A stretch of 8,803 bases of DNA from Alphaproteobacteria bacterium (GCA_029937205.1 JAPYQV010000089.1:1-8803); one strand, 5' to 3'; counted from the first letter of the stretch, positions 1 through 6,997 are shown. Numbers and translations: made by a program. The notes: generated by a model not told the origin, from the letters alone.

Positions 1-466
1 CCACCGGATCGCCGCGCCGCATGCGCCCGCCGCTGCCGCACGGATCCATGACGATGGCGAATTTTTCGTCGTCCTCGGTGATCGCCAGTTCGCCGTCCTG
101 TTTGGGGCCACAGCGGTGGGCGCGCATCATTTCGGCGGTCAGGTCGACCCGGCGCTTGACCGGCATTTTGGTGAACGCCTTCCAGGTGCGGCGCAGCATC
201 CATTTTTCCTGGGTGGCGCGCAGCAGGGTGTAGACCTCGGCCTCGCCGAAGCGCTCGGCGATCTTGCTCAGAATGTCCCACATCCAGTCGCAATAGAGGT
301 CGTGCAGGGATTTGAACTCCGCCTGGGCGGTGCGCGTGAGGTCCTTGGCTTCCTCATAGCGCCCGGCGTCGATCGCTTCCTCGGCGAGCAGGTGGGTTGG
401 TTTGCCCAAAGTATCCGCGCCATCGGTGCGCAACAGGCGGTCGGCGAAATCGCTTAGTTTAAGCAT
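1..466 (-). CDS. Conserved protein of unknown function (3' end beyond window)
   Basis: This minus-strand frame is open from an ATG at 464-466 to the left edge, 155 codons without a stop. A GGAGA ribosome site lies about 6 bases upstream of the ATG. The protein begins MLKLSDFADRLLRT. It is largely helical and charged up to about residue 115, with an aromatic stretch (YCDWMWDIL, 58-66). It then carries His-Cys at 118-119, an acidic run (TEDDEKF, 130-136) and the motif DPCGSGGRMRRGDP at 141-154. The Cys/Gly-rich motif suggests a metal or cofactor site, but I cannot name the family. The gene starts 27 bp after the stop of the acyl-CoA synthetase on the same strand, so the two are probably co-transcribed. 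It is the downstream member of the operon that diverges from the acyl-CoA dehydrogenase operon. Confident it is a real gene; function unknown. Confidence 0.75.
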   Translation of the reverse strand, partial: MLKLSDFADRLLRTDGADTLGKPTHLLAEEAIDAGRYEEAKDLTRTAQAEFKSLHDLYCDWMWDILSKIAERFGEAEVYTLLRATQEKWMLRRTWKAFTKMPVKRRVDLTAEMMRAHRCGPKQDGELAITEDDEKFAIVMDPCGSGGRMRRGDPV

Positions 467-493
467 GAGATTCTCCGCATCGAAGGTAGCGAT

Positions 494-2055
494 TTAGATT
501 TTACGCTCATGGCCACTCCAAAACTGCTCCCGAATCTTGCGCTTCAGCACCTTGCCGACGCCGCTGCGCGGTAACGCCTGCCAAAACTCAACCGTCTTCG
601 GCGCCTTGTAGGGCGAGAGCTTGTCTTTACAGAGCGCAATTATCTCGGTCGCATCGGCTGTCGCGCCGGTTTTGAGCACGACCACTGCTTTGACTGCTTC
701 GCCCCACTTCTCGTCCGGGACGCCGATCACGGCGCAATCCTGCACCGCCGGGTGGCCCCAGATCAGCCGTTCGATCTCGATCGGATAAACATTGAGCCCG
801 CCCGAAATGATCATATCGTTTTTTCTGTCGACGATGTAGATGAAGCCGTCTTCGTCCTTGTAGCCGATATCACCGGTCAGGTGCCAATCGTCGGCGCGGA
901 TCGCCTCGCTTGCCTGCCGGTCGCCGTAATAGCCGGGCGAAACCAAACTGCCGCGCACCACGATTTCGCCCCATTCGCCTTGCGCCACGAGATTGCCGTC
1001 CTCGTCCATCATCTCGACCGTCACGAAGACGGGCGGCCGACCACAGCTGGTGAGGCGCCGTTCCTTGTCAGGGGCGCTGAGCGCTTCCAGGTGATCGGAC
1101 GGTGACAGGATGCCGATTGTGCCGGGACATTCGGCCTGGCCATAAATCTGCGCCATGCACGGGCCGAACAGGTCGATCGCCTGCTTGACCTTGTCCGCCG
1201 ACATCGGCGCGCCGCCATAGACGAGGTAATCCATGGCGGAAAAATCGAACTCCCGGGCGCGAGGATGGGCCAGCAACATGTAGATCACGGTCGGTGGCAG
1301 AAAGTTGTGGGTGACGCGGTATTTGTGCATCGCTTCGAGAATGGCAAGCGGATCGGCCTTCGGAATACAGACGACTGTGGCGCCGAAGGCCAAAGCCGGC
1401 CAGGCAAAGGCGCCAGCGGCGTGCGACATCGCCGCGGCGATCAGAAACACCGGTGTCTTCCGGACCGGCATATGGGCGTACAAATTGGCGCACCACGCTT
1501 CCCAGGTCAGGTTGGTCCACAGGGCGCCCTTGGGCAGACCGGAGGTGCCGCCGGTGGTGAAATGGCTGATCACTTGGTCGCGGTCGTCCGGCAGTTCCGG
1601 TGCCTGGTCGCCGAATGGCGCGATGAAATCGAGAAAATAGGGATGATCGGCGCCCGCCTTGTCGAGGCAGATGACATGCTTGAGCTTGGGGCAGGCCGCT
1701 TTGATACGCTCGATCTCGTCTTCGAAGCTCGAATGGTAGAACAGCCAATCCGCATCGCGGTCGTTGATGACATGGATATTTTCGTCGATCGAGGCCAAGG
1801 CGGCGAGGCCGACCCAGGCGCCGCCGGCACGCGCCGCGCCGATCCAGGCCTCGAACGCCGGTGCGCCATTGGGGCTGAGAATGGCGACGGTGTCCTCGGC
1901 CTCGAGGCCGCCGGCAATCAGTGCATTGGCGGTGCGGTGGCTGCGCGCGGCAACCTCGCGGTAGCTATGTTCACCGCCGCATTCACCGCCAGCGTCGATC
2001 AGGCAGGCGCGCTCCGGTAGCGCAAGCCGCGTTCAAAATAGTCGATCAGACGCAT
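494..2055 (-). CDS. AMP-forming acyl-CoA synthetase, frameshifted near its 5' end
   Basis: Class I adenylate-forming enzyme, expected to convert a carboxylic acid, ATP and CoA to acyl-CoA, AMP and PPi in the cytosol. Counted from a TTG at 1796-1798, the uninterrupted frame encodes 434 residues. It contains the P-loop TTGGTSGLPKG (81-91), YGQAE (219-223), the hinge region TGD...DRKND (308-328), GGLNVYP (333-339) and the C-terminal PRSGVGK (410-416) with the catalytic Lys. The TTG is not the natural start, because clear family sequence continues upstream in the same frame (SPNGAPAFEAWIG, LPERACLIDAGGE) until a stop at 2033-2035. The expected N terminus MRLIDYFERGLR is in another frame, starting at the ATG at 2053-2055 behind GGAGA. 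From that ATG to the stop is 1562 bases, exactly one short of 521 codons, so one base is missing around 2014-2031. Restored length would be 520 residues, normal for the family. This is either a decayed gene or a sequencing error. Substrate unknown. Confidence 0.88.
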
Positions 2056-2155
2056 CGGCGGTCTCCGGGCAATGACCGGTCCTTTCTATTGCATGCGGGC
2101 GACCGGCGCTATAATAATTCAAACAAATGTTCAATTGGGTAATAGCGGGGCGGCG
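2056..2155. promoter_or_regulatory. Divergent intergenic promoter region
   Basis: This 100-bp spacer separates the outward-reading synthetase (minus) and acyl-CoA dehydrogenase (plus) genes. On the plus strand there is a perfect TATAAT at 2110-2115. The best -35 candidate, TTGCAT at 2089-2094, is poor and spaced 15 bp. On the minus strand, TTGAAC (2132 down to 2127) and overlapping TATTAT/TTATAG hexamers near 2110-2117 give a possible promoter with non-ideal spacing. Both putative promoters and the inverted repeat at 2118-2137 lie in the same 50 bp, so one regulator could control both operons. The -10 match is seen; promoter function is inferred. Confidence 0.45.
2118..2137. promoter_or_regulatory. 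Possible operator (imperfect inverted repeat)
   Basis: The core AACA-AA-TGTT (2122-2131) is an inverted repeat of 4-bp arms, flanked by TTC at 2118-2120 and TCAA at 2131-2134, so a pentamer TTCAA occurs at 2118-2122 and 2130-2134. A CAATTG palindrome follows at 2132-2137. The site sits just downstream of the TATAAT box, where a repressor would block transcription. Acyl-CoA-responsive TetR- or MerR-type repressors often control such catabolic operons, but no regulator gene is in the window and the match to any named box is not secure. Confidence 0.25.
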
Positions 2156-3301
2156 ATGGATTTTTCCCTGACTTCAGAGCAGCAGGAAATTCAGAATCTT
2201 GCCCGCGATTTCACCCAAAAGGAAGTCGCCCCGGCCCAGCTCAAGATGGACGAAAGCCACGAATTTCCCTACGAATTGTGGCAAAAATGGTCCGATCTCG
2301 GCATGGCCGGCATGCTGATCCCGGAAAAATATGGCGGCAGCGGCATCGATCCGCTGACCTATATTCTGGCGCTCGAGGAAGTTGCCACGGAGAGCAACAC
2401 GTTTGCCCTTATCTGGCAGGTGCATGTGCTGGTGAGCGAAATGTTCCGCAAATTCGCCAGCGCAGAGCAAAAGGATTATTGGCTGCCGAAATACGCCAAG
2501 GGGGAGAAGCTCGCGGCGTTCGCCCTCACCGAGGCCGGCGCCGGTTCGGATTCCTACGCCATGACCACCAAGGCCGAGCTCGAAGGCAATCAGTGGACGA
2601 TCAATGGCAACAAGATCTTCATCAGCAATGCCGGCACCGATATCAGCGACGGCACGGTGTTGATGGCTGTGACCGGCCTGCGCGACGACGGCAAGAAGGA
2701 AATATCTTCCTTCATTCTGCCGCGGGACGCCGACGGTTTCACGCTCGGCCAGTCGTTCAAGAAAATGGCCTGGCACGGCATGGATAATCGCGAGCTGGTG
2801 TTCGAGAATTGCCGCATTCCCGCCGCCAATATCATGGGCGAGCGCGGCGCCGGTCTGCGCCAGGCCTTGGGCGGACTCAATCTCGGGCGCATTGCCTTCG
2901 GCGCCATCGCCACGGGCCTCAGCCGCGGCTGCCTGGAAGAATCCCTCGCCTACACCAAGCAGCGCGAGCAATTCGGCCAGCCGCTCTCGAGCTACCAGCT
3001 CACCCAGGCCAAACTGTCGAACATGGCGTGCGGCATGGAAGCGTCGCGCCGCCTCACCCATTATGCCGCCTATCTGTTCAGCAACGGAATGGAGTGCAGG
3101 AAGGAGGCGGCCATGGCCAAGCTGTTCGGTACGCAGCGTTCGACCGAGGCGGCGATGGATGCGTTTCAACTGCATGGCGGCTCGGCCTTCATGGAGGACA
3201 CCAAGGTCAACCGCTTCTACCGCGAAGCGAAAATTCTCGAGATCGGCGAAGGCACCAACGAAATCCAGCAACTCTATATCGCCCGCCAAATGGGCTGCTA
3301 A
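2156..3301 (+). CDS. Acyl-CoA dehydrogenase
   Basis: FAD-dependent alpha,beta-desaturation of an acyl-CoA, with electrons passed to electron-transfer flavoprotein. The product is 381 residues, the usual family length. Visible landmarks are the N-terminal MDFSLTSEQQEIQNLARDF, the flavin/substrate signature FALTEAGAGSD (122-132), GxxxxRE-type middle-domain text (WHGMDNRELVFENCRIP, 206-222), YTKQREQFGQP (266-276) and the C-terminal QLHGGSAFMED (338-348). The IGEGTNEIQ motif (363-371) supplies the probable catalytic base Glu365, at the position used by medium/short-chain family members. An in-frame ATG at 2072 exists, but it lies upstream of the TATAAT box and would add 28 non-family residues, so I chose the ATG at 2156. 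Its ribosome site is weak (GGGGCGGCG). It is the first gene of the five-gene operon, 13 bp ahead of E1 alpha. Chain length or branching of the substrate cannot be told from the sequence. Confidence 0.95.
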   Translation: MDFSLTSEQQEIQNLARDFTQKEVAPAQLKMDESHEFPYELWQKWSDLGMAGMLIPEKYGGSGIDPLTYILALEEVATESNTFALIWQVHVLVSEMFRKFASAEQKDYWLPKYAKGEKLAAFALTEAGAGSDSYAMTTKAELEGNQWTINGNKIFISNAGTDISDGTVLMAVTGLRDDGKKEISSFILPRDADGFTLGQSFKKMAWHGMDNRELVFENCRIPAANIMGERGAGLRQALGGLNLGRIAFGAIATGLSRGCLEESLAYTKQREQFGQPLSSYQLTQAKLSNMACGMEASRRLTHYAAYLFSNGMECRKEAAMAKLFGTQRSTEAAMDAFQLHGGSAFMEDTKVNRFYREAKILEIGEGTNEIQQLYIARQMGC

Positions 3302-3314
3302 AGGACAACACTCA

Positions 3315-4292
3315 ATGGCCGAATTGAACGAGCAGACCGTGTTGGAAATGCACCGCACCATGTGCCGCATCCGCTATTTCGAGGAAGCGGCCTCGGCCAA
3401 ATACAAGGCCGGCGAGTTGCCCGGTTTCATTCATCTCTCGATCGGCCAGGAGGCCTGCGCGGCGGGCGTGTGCGCCACCCTGGCGGCAACCGACTACATC
3501 ACCAGCACCCACCGCGGCCATGGCCATTGCCTGGCCAAGGGCGGCGACGCCAAGCGAATGATGGCGGAATTGTTCGCCAAGCAGGCGGGTTATTCGCAAG
3601 GCCGTGGCGGCTCCATGCACATCGCCGATGTGTCGGTCGGCATGCTCGGCGCCAACGGCATTGTCGGCCAGTCCATGCCGCTCGGCGTTGGCGCCGCTCT
3701 GACCGCACAGGTCAAGGGCTCCGGCGCCGTCGCGGTGGCATTTTTCGGCGAGGGCGCATCGGGCGCCGGTGTCGCCCACGAAGCCATGAACATGGCCTCG
3801 CTGTGGCGTCTGCCGCTGGTGTTCTTTTGCGAATCAAACCGCTATGCCGAGCTCTCGCCCTACGAGACCCATGTGCCGGTCGCCAATGTGGCCGACCGGG
3901 CGCCGGCCTACGACATGCCCGGCGTCACCATCGATGGCGGCGATGCGCTCGCTGTTTATGAAACCGTGACCGAGGCGGTAGCGCGCGCCCGCGCCGGGCT
4001 GGGGCCATCGTTGATCGAGGGCAAGACCTATCGCTGGCACGGCCATTATGAGGGCGACCCGGAAGTCTATAAGCCCGACGGCGAGACCGAAGCGGAGAAG
4101 AAGGGCGATCCGATCCTGCGCCTTGAAGCGCTGTTAAAGGACAGATTTGGCGTGGCTGAAGCGGTGCTCACAACGGCACACGCGGATGAGCAAGCCGCCA
4201 TCGCCAATGCGGTTACATTCGCCGAACTGGCGCCCGACCCAACGCCGGATGGTTTGATGACCAATGTTTACGTCGAGATGGATGGCGCCTGA
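3315..4292 (+). CDS. Thiamine diphosphate-dependent 2-oxoacid dehydrogenase E1, alpha subunit
   Basis: Decarboxylates a 2-oxoacid (or cleaves acetoin, as in AcoA) and, with E1 beta, reductively acylates lipoamide. It is 325 residues, close to AcoA/PdhA size. It shows the N-terminal helical MHRTMCRIRYFEE, PGFIHLSIGQEA (36-47), STHRGHGH (64-71), GRGGSMHI (96-103), GANGIVGQSMPLGVGAA (112-128) and the ThDP/Mg motif from FFGEGA (143-148) to ESNRYAE (173-179). The usual GDG...NN reads GEG...SN here. Glu in this position is known from branched-chain 2-oxoacid dehydrogenase E1, and the final Asn is kept, so activity is expected. The ATG at 3315 follows AAAGGA; its frame stays open far upstream inside the dehydrogenase gene, but only this start gives the family N terminus. 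Its stop overlaps the E1 beta start by one base (TGATG), implying translational coupling and balanced heterotetramer assembly. The specific oxoacid is unknown. Confidence 0.93.
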   Translation: MAELNEQTVLEMHRTMCRIRYFEEAASAKYKAGELPGFIHLSIGQEACAAGVCATLAATDYITSTHRGHGHCLAKGGDAKRMMAELFAKQAGYSQGRGGSMHIADVSVGMLGANGIVGQSMPLGVGAALTAQVKGSGAVAVAFFGEGASGAGVAHEAMNMASLWRLPLVFFCESNRYAELSPYETHVPVANVADRAPAYDMPGVTIDGGDALAVYETVTEAVARARAGLGPSLIEGKTYRWHGHYEGDPEVYKPDGETEAEKKGDPILRLEALLKDRFGVAEAVLTTAHADEQAAIANAVTFAELAPDPTPDGLMTNVYVEMDGA

Positions 4293-5287
4293 TGGCCAAA
4301 CTCAAATATTACCAGGCCTTCAACCGGGCGCTGCGCGAGGAAATGGCGCGCGATGAAGACGTCATTGTGATGGGCGAGGATGTCGGCGAAAGCGGCGGTA
4401 TCTTCGCCCAGACGCGTGGCCTCTACGGGCAATTCGGCGCCATGCGGGTGCGCGATACGCCGATTGCCGAGAACGGCTTTGTCTCGGCCGCCGTCGGTGC
4501 GGCGATGACCGGTCTGCGTCCGGTGGTCGAGATCGGCTTCGAGGATTTTCTCACCTGTTGCATGGACCCACTGGTCAATCAGGCTGCCAAGCTACGTTAC
4601 ATGCTGGGCGGCCAAGTGTCGGTGCCGCTCACGGTGTACACGTTTGGCTCGGGTGGCGTGAATGCCGGGCCGCAGCATTCACAGAGCCTCGGCGCCTGGT
4701 TCGCCCAGGTGCCGGGCCTGAAAGTGGTGACGCCGAGCACGCCGCGCGATGTCTTGGGCCTGTTCAAGTCTGCCATCCGCGACGATAATCCGGTGCTTTG
4801 CCTGTTTGCCAAGCGCCTGATCGGCTCATCCGGCGAGGTGCCGGAGGATGGCGAGGATTTCACTCTCCCTATCGGCCGCTCGGAAGTGCGGCGGTCGGGA
4901 AGTGACATCACCCTTGTCGGCGTTTCGACCATGGTGCGCGCGGCGCTCAGTGCAGCGGACAGTCTGTCAGAGGAAAACGGCATTGAGGCCGAAGTGATCG
5001 ACGTGATGAGCCTGAGCCCGCTCGACAGCGACACCATCATCAGCTCGGTCAAGCGCACCGGGCGGCTGTGTATTGTGCATGAGGCCCACGCGCCGTGCGG
5101 CATTGGCGCCGAGATCATCGCCCGGGTTTCGGAACAGGCCCATGGCGTGCTGAAGTCACCGCCACTCCGCATCACGCCGCCGTTTGCGCCGAGCCCGTTT
5201 GCGCCGGTGCTGGAAAAGGCCTATCTGCCGAATGCGGCGCGCATTGCCGATGAAATCCGCGCCCTGATGGACTGTCCGCTCACATGA
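4292..5287 (+). CDS. 2-oxoacid dehydrogenase E1, beta subunit (transketolase-like)
   Basis: Partner of the preceding alpha subunit; together they form the alpha2-beta2 E1 that binds ThDP at the subunit interface. The 331-residue length fits AcoB/PdhB. Landmarks are VMGEDVGESGG (26-36), RDTPIAENGFVSAAVGAA (54-71) with the ThDP-activating Glu60, GPQHSQSLGAWF (126-137) with the conserved active-site His129, PGLKVVTPSTPRD (141-153), and the C-terminal transketolase domain ending in the EKAYLPN segment (308-314). The IVHEAH motif (261-266) is also typical. The ATG at 4292 is coupled to the alpha stop (TGATG), and its own stop overlaps the hydratase start by four bases (ATGA). The protein is ordinary for its family; whether it handles pyruvate, acetoin, branched-chain or another oxoacid cannot be decided here. 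Confidence 0.93.
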   Translation: MAKLKYYQAFNRALREEMARDEDVIVMGEDVGESGGIFAQTRGLYGQFGAMRVRDTPIAENGFVSAAVGAAMTGLRPVVEIGFEDFLTCCMDPLVNQAAKLRYMLGGQVSVPLTVYTFGSGGVNAGPQHSQSLGAWFAQVPGLKVVTPSTPRDVLGLFKSAIRDDNPVLCLFAKRLIGSSGEVPEDGEDFTLPIGRSEVRRSGSDITLVGVSTMVRAALSAADSLSEENGIEAEVIDVMSLSPLDSDTIISSVKRTGRLCIVHEAHAPCGIGAEIIARVSEQAHGVLKSPPLRITPPFAPSPFAPVLEKAYLPNAARIADEIRALMDCPLT

Positions 5288-6066
5288 CCTATGAAACCAT
5301 TCTCTACGAGGTCCGGGACGCCGTCGCCCATATCACCCTCAACCGTCCGAAAAAGCTCAACGCCATGAACGCGCTGTGCATTGCTGAGATGCGCGCCGCC
5401 CTGGCCGAGATAGGCGGTGACGACGGTGTGCGCGTGGTGGTACTGCGCGGCGCCGGCGAGCGCGCCTTTACTGCCGGCGCCGATATCACCGAATTGGTCG
5501 GTAAGACGCCGGCAGACATGGAAGGCTACAACCGCCAGTGGCTCGGCTTGTTTGACGATATCGAAAGCCTGCCCAAACCGGTGATTGCCTCGGTGCACGG
5601 CTATGCGACGGGCGGCGGAACTGAGATGTCATTGGCCTGTGACTTTGTGCTTTGCGCCGAGGACTGCCGTTTTGGCCTGAGCGAGATCAATATTGGCGTC
5701 ATTCCGGGTGCCGGCGCAGCCGTTCGTCTCACGCGCTGGATGGGCCGCCTGAAAGCCAAGGAAATTCTCATGCTCGGCGAGTTCGTCTCCGGCCTGGAAG
5801 CCGTCCAATGCGGCCTTGCCAACCGCGCCGTTCCGAGATTGGCGCTCGCCGGCCTCACGGCGGAATGGGCGGCGAAGCTGGCCAAAAAGGCACCGCTCGC
5901 CCTGGCGGCAGCCAAGTCCTGCGTCAATGTGGGTGCGGAGGCGGACATGCCGGCGGCGCTTGAATATGAGCTGCGCGAATTCCTGGCGCTGTTCGACAGC
6001 GAGGATCAGAAGGAGGGCATGAACGCCTTTCTTGAGAAGCGAGCGGCAAAGTTTACAGGAAAATAA
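5284..6066 (+). CDS. Enoyl-CoA hydratase/isomerase (crotonase family)
   Basis: Expected to hydrate a 2-enoyl-CoA to the 3-hydroxyacyl-CoA, the step after acyl-CoA dehydrogenase. It is 260 residues, standard for crotonases. The oxyanion-hole segments are AFTAGADI (61-68) and HGYATGGGTEMSLACD (105-120). Both catalytic acids of true hydratases are present: Glu114 in GGGTE and Glu134 in LSEINIGVIPGAGAAVRL (132-149), which argues against a hydratase-dead family member. The C terminus FLEKRAAKFTGK is typical. The ATG overlaps the E1 beta stop by four bases and there is no obvious separate ribosome site, so translation is probably coupled. Besides beta-oxidation-type enoyl-CoAs, a branched or very short enoyl-CoA such as methacrylyl- or acryloyl-CoA is possible; the sequence does not decide. 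Confidence 0.93.
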   Translation: MTYETILYEVRDAVAHITLNRPKKLNAMNALCIAEMRAALAEIGGDDGVRVVVLRGAGERAFTAGADITELVGKTPADMEGYNRQWLGLFDDIESLPKPVIASVHGYATGGGTEMSLACDFVLCAEDCRFGLSEINIGVIPGAGAAVRLTRWMGRLKAKEILMLGEFVSGLEAVQCGLANRAVPRLALAGLTAEWAAKLAKKAPLALAAAKSCVNVGAEADMPAALEYELREFLALFDSEDQKEGMNAFLEKRAAKFTGK

Positions 6067-6092
6067 ACAGGCCGCTAAAAGGAAATCCGCCG

Positions 6093-6329
6093 GTGAAAGT
6101 CAAAATAAAAGTGCCCCGCCTCGGCCTCACCGTCGAGGATGCCGTAGTGATGGAGTGGCACAAAAAGGTCGGCGACGCGGTCGAGGCCGGTGACGTGATC
6201 GGTGTGATCGAGGCCGACAAGGCAACGGTCGAGCTCGAAAGCCCGGCCAGCGGCACCATCACCGAAATCATCGGCGAGGTCGGCGAGACCTACGTGGTTG
6301 GCGAAGCGCTGGCGGTGCTGGAAGTGTGA
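6093..6329 (+). CDS. Free-standing lipoyl-domain protein
   Basis: A single 78-residue biotinyl/lipoyl domain. The hammerhead fold is recognisable from MKVKIKVPRLGLTVEDAVV, the KVGDAVEAGD turn (25-34), and IEADKATVE (39-47) with Lys43 as the lipoylation site. DKAT context fits lipoyl domains of 2-oxoacid dehydrogenase E2, whereas biotin sites read MKM. The start is a GTG at 6093, placed 9-10 bases after AAAGGAAA; no ATG alternative fits. It is the last gene of the operon, 26 bp after the hydratase. Normally this domain is the N terminus of a 400-residue E2 with linker, subunit-binding domain and acyltransferase core. Here the stop follows directly after the domain and an unrelated convergent gene begins 25 bp later, so this is not a simply frameshifted E2. 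It presumably acts as a mobile acyl carrier for the E1 encoded upstream. Confidence 0.9.
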   Translation: MKVKIKVPRLGLTVEDAVVMEWHKKVGDAVEAGDVIGVIEADKATVELESPASGTITEIIGEVGETYVVGEALAVLEV

Positions 6330-6354
6330 CGGCGGAGAACGCTGTCCTGATGGT

Positions 6355-6738
6355 TCAGCCGCATTCCTGGCGTGCCTTGAACGCGGCTTCCCAATTCCGG
6401 CCATCGAACACTTTGATATCGTATACCGCGGTATCGAGATCGAAATCGTCGAGACAGCGAACATTGACGAGAAAGAGCTCCGGCGCTGAACGCGGATGGC
6501 CAAAGGTGTGAATGCCGCAGTGTTTGCAGAAGCGATGCTCTGCCTCTCCCGTGTTGAAGCGATAGAAGGTCATGTCACCTTCGCCGTGCAACTGGCGGAA
6601 CCGGTCCGGCGGCACATAGCAGAAGAGGCCGCCCTTCTTCGTACAAATTGAACAGGTGCAACGCGTCAACTGAGTTAAATCCACATCGACCTCAAATTTG
6701 ACCGCGCCGCAATGGCAACTGCCATGATAGGTTTTCAT
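6355..6738 (-). CDS. GFA/CENP-V domain zinc protein (glutathione-dependent formaldehyde-activating-like)
   Basis: A 127-residue single-domain protein with the full cysteine pattern of the GFA fold. CHC at 8-10 and CKHC at 71-74 form the presumed structural zinc site. CTCSIC at 27-32 (Cys27, 29, 32) forms the presumed catalytic zinc site. It also has GSCHCGAVKFEV (6-17) and FCKHCGIHTFG (70-80). In Paracoccus Gfa this fold was linked to S-hydroxymethylglutathione formation, but most relatives have no proven reaction, so formaldehyde detoxification is only a possibility. The ATG at 6736-6738 follows GGGGAAAT. A TATGAT hexamer lies about 39 bp upstream on the same strand (6782 to 6777), without a good -35. 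The gene converges on the lipoyl gene with a 25-bp gap and no clear terminator. It is probably a single-gene unit and not part of the neighbouring pathway. Confidence 0.88.
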   Translation of the reverse strand: MKTYHGSCHCGAVKFEVDVDLTQLTRCTCSICTKKGGLFCYVPPDRFRQLHGEGDMTFYRFNTGEAEHRFCKHCGIHTFGHPRSAPELFLVNVRCLDDFDLDTAVYDIKVFDGRNWEAAFKARQECG

Positions 6739-6819
6739 TCTATTTCCCCGAAGCGCCGTACAGGCTACAGGCTCGCATCATACGCGAAACATCGGCGGTG
6801 CTGTGTGGCAGTGCTGTTT

Positions 6820-6844
6820 GGCGGATTTGGACGAAGGATCCGCC
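6820..6844. repeat. Perfect inverted repeat, 7-bp arms
   Basis: GGCGGAT at 6820-6826 is exactly mirrored by ATCCGCC at 6838-6844, with an 11-base loop. No T-run follows on either strand and no gene ends next to it, so a rho-independent terminator is unlikely. It sits where composition changes from GC-rich to AT-rich, so it could be a recombination scar or a protein-binding site. Repeats of this length can also occur by chance. Confidence 0.35.
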
Positions 6845-6963
6845 CTAAATATACGTAATCTCTGCAATGCTCTCCATGCGTAATTTACTAAATACTCTCC
6901 TTTACATATTTTGAGGGAAGGCTTGCATTTTTGTCCGACGTAGGATGACCTAGCGCGCGGTGA

Positions 6964-6980
6964 TTAATTCTTCGTTAACC
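6964..6980 (+). promoter_or_regulatory. Putative CtrA binding box
   Basis: TTAATTCTTCGTTAACC is an exact match to the alphaproteobacterial CtrA full site TTAA-N7-TTAA, followed by CC as in the extended TTAACC half-site. It lies 74 bp upstream of the ATG at 7054 and would sit near the -35 of a promoter for that frame. CtrA controls cell-cycle genes in Caulobacter and motility or signalling genes in many other Alphaproteobacteria. The match is direct; binding is inferred, and short AT-rich motifs in an AT-rich stretch can arise by chance. Confidence 0.5.
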
Positions 6981-6997
6981 AAAAATGAGCAAAATAG

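Noticed and set aside
1796..1798. TTG as the true start of the acyl-CoA synthetase
   Set aside because: Family-like sequence continues upstream in the same frame for about 78 codons, and a better start with a ribosome site lies at 2055 across a frameshift.
1265..2020. 251-codon plus-strand frame
   Set aside because: Antisense shadow of the acyl-CoA synthetase, whose motifs P-loop, YGQAE and PRSGVGK are clear on the minus strand.
2892..3314. In-frame upstream extension of the E1 alpha gene
   Set aside because: It overlaps the acyl-CoA dehydrogenase in another frame and reads as Arg/Ser/Pro-rich shadow sequence. The ATG at 3315 with AAAGGA upstream gives the family N terminus.
2174..3370. 398-codon open frame on the minus strand
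   Set aside because: It is the complement of the acyl-CoA dehydrogenase gene, which has unmistakable family motifs; the antisense translation has low-complexity His/Gly/Arg-rich text and no recognisable domain.
6330..6354. Lost E2 core or terminator after the lipoyl gene
   Set aside because: The 25-bp gap ends in the intact convergent GFA gene, and no acyltransferase-like sequence is seen in any frame; no convincing hairpin with T-run either.
6820..6844. Rho-independent terminator
   Set aside because: The stem is perfect, but no T-tract follows on either strand and no gene ends nearby.
6876..6914. 12-codon leader-like peptide MRNLLNTLLYIF in the AT-rich island
   Set aside because: No ribosome site and no downstream gene or attenuator structure that it could control; likely chance.
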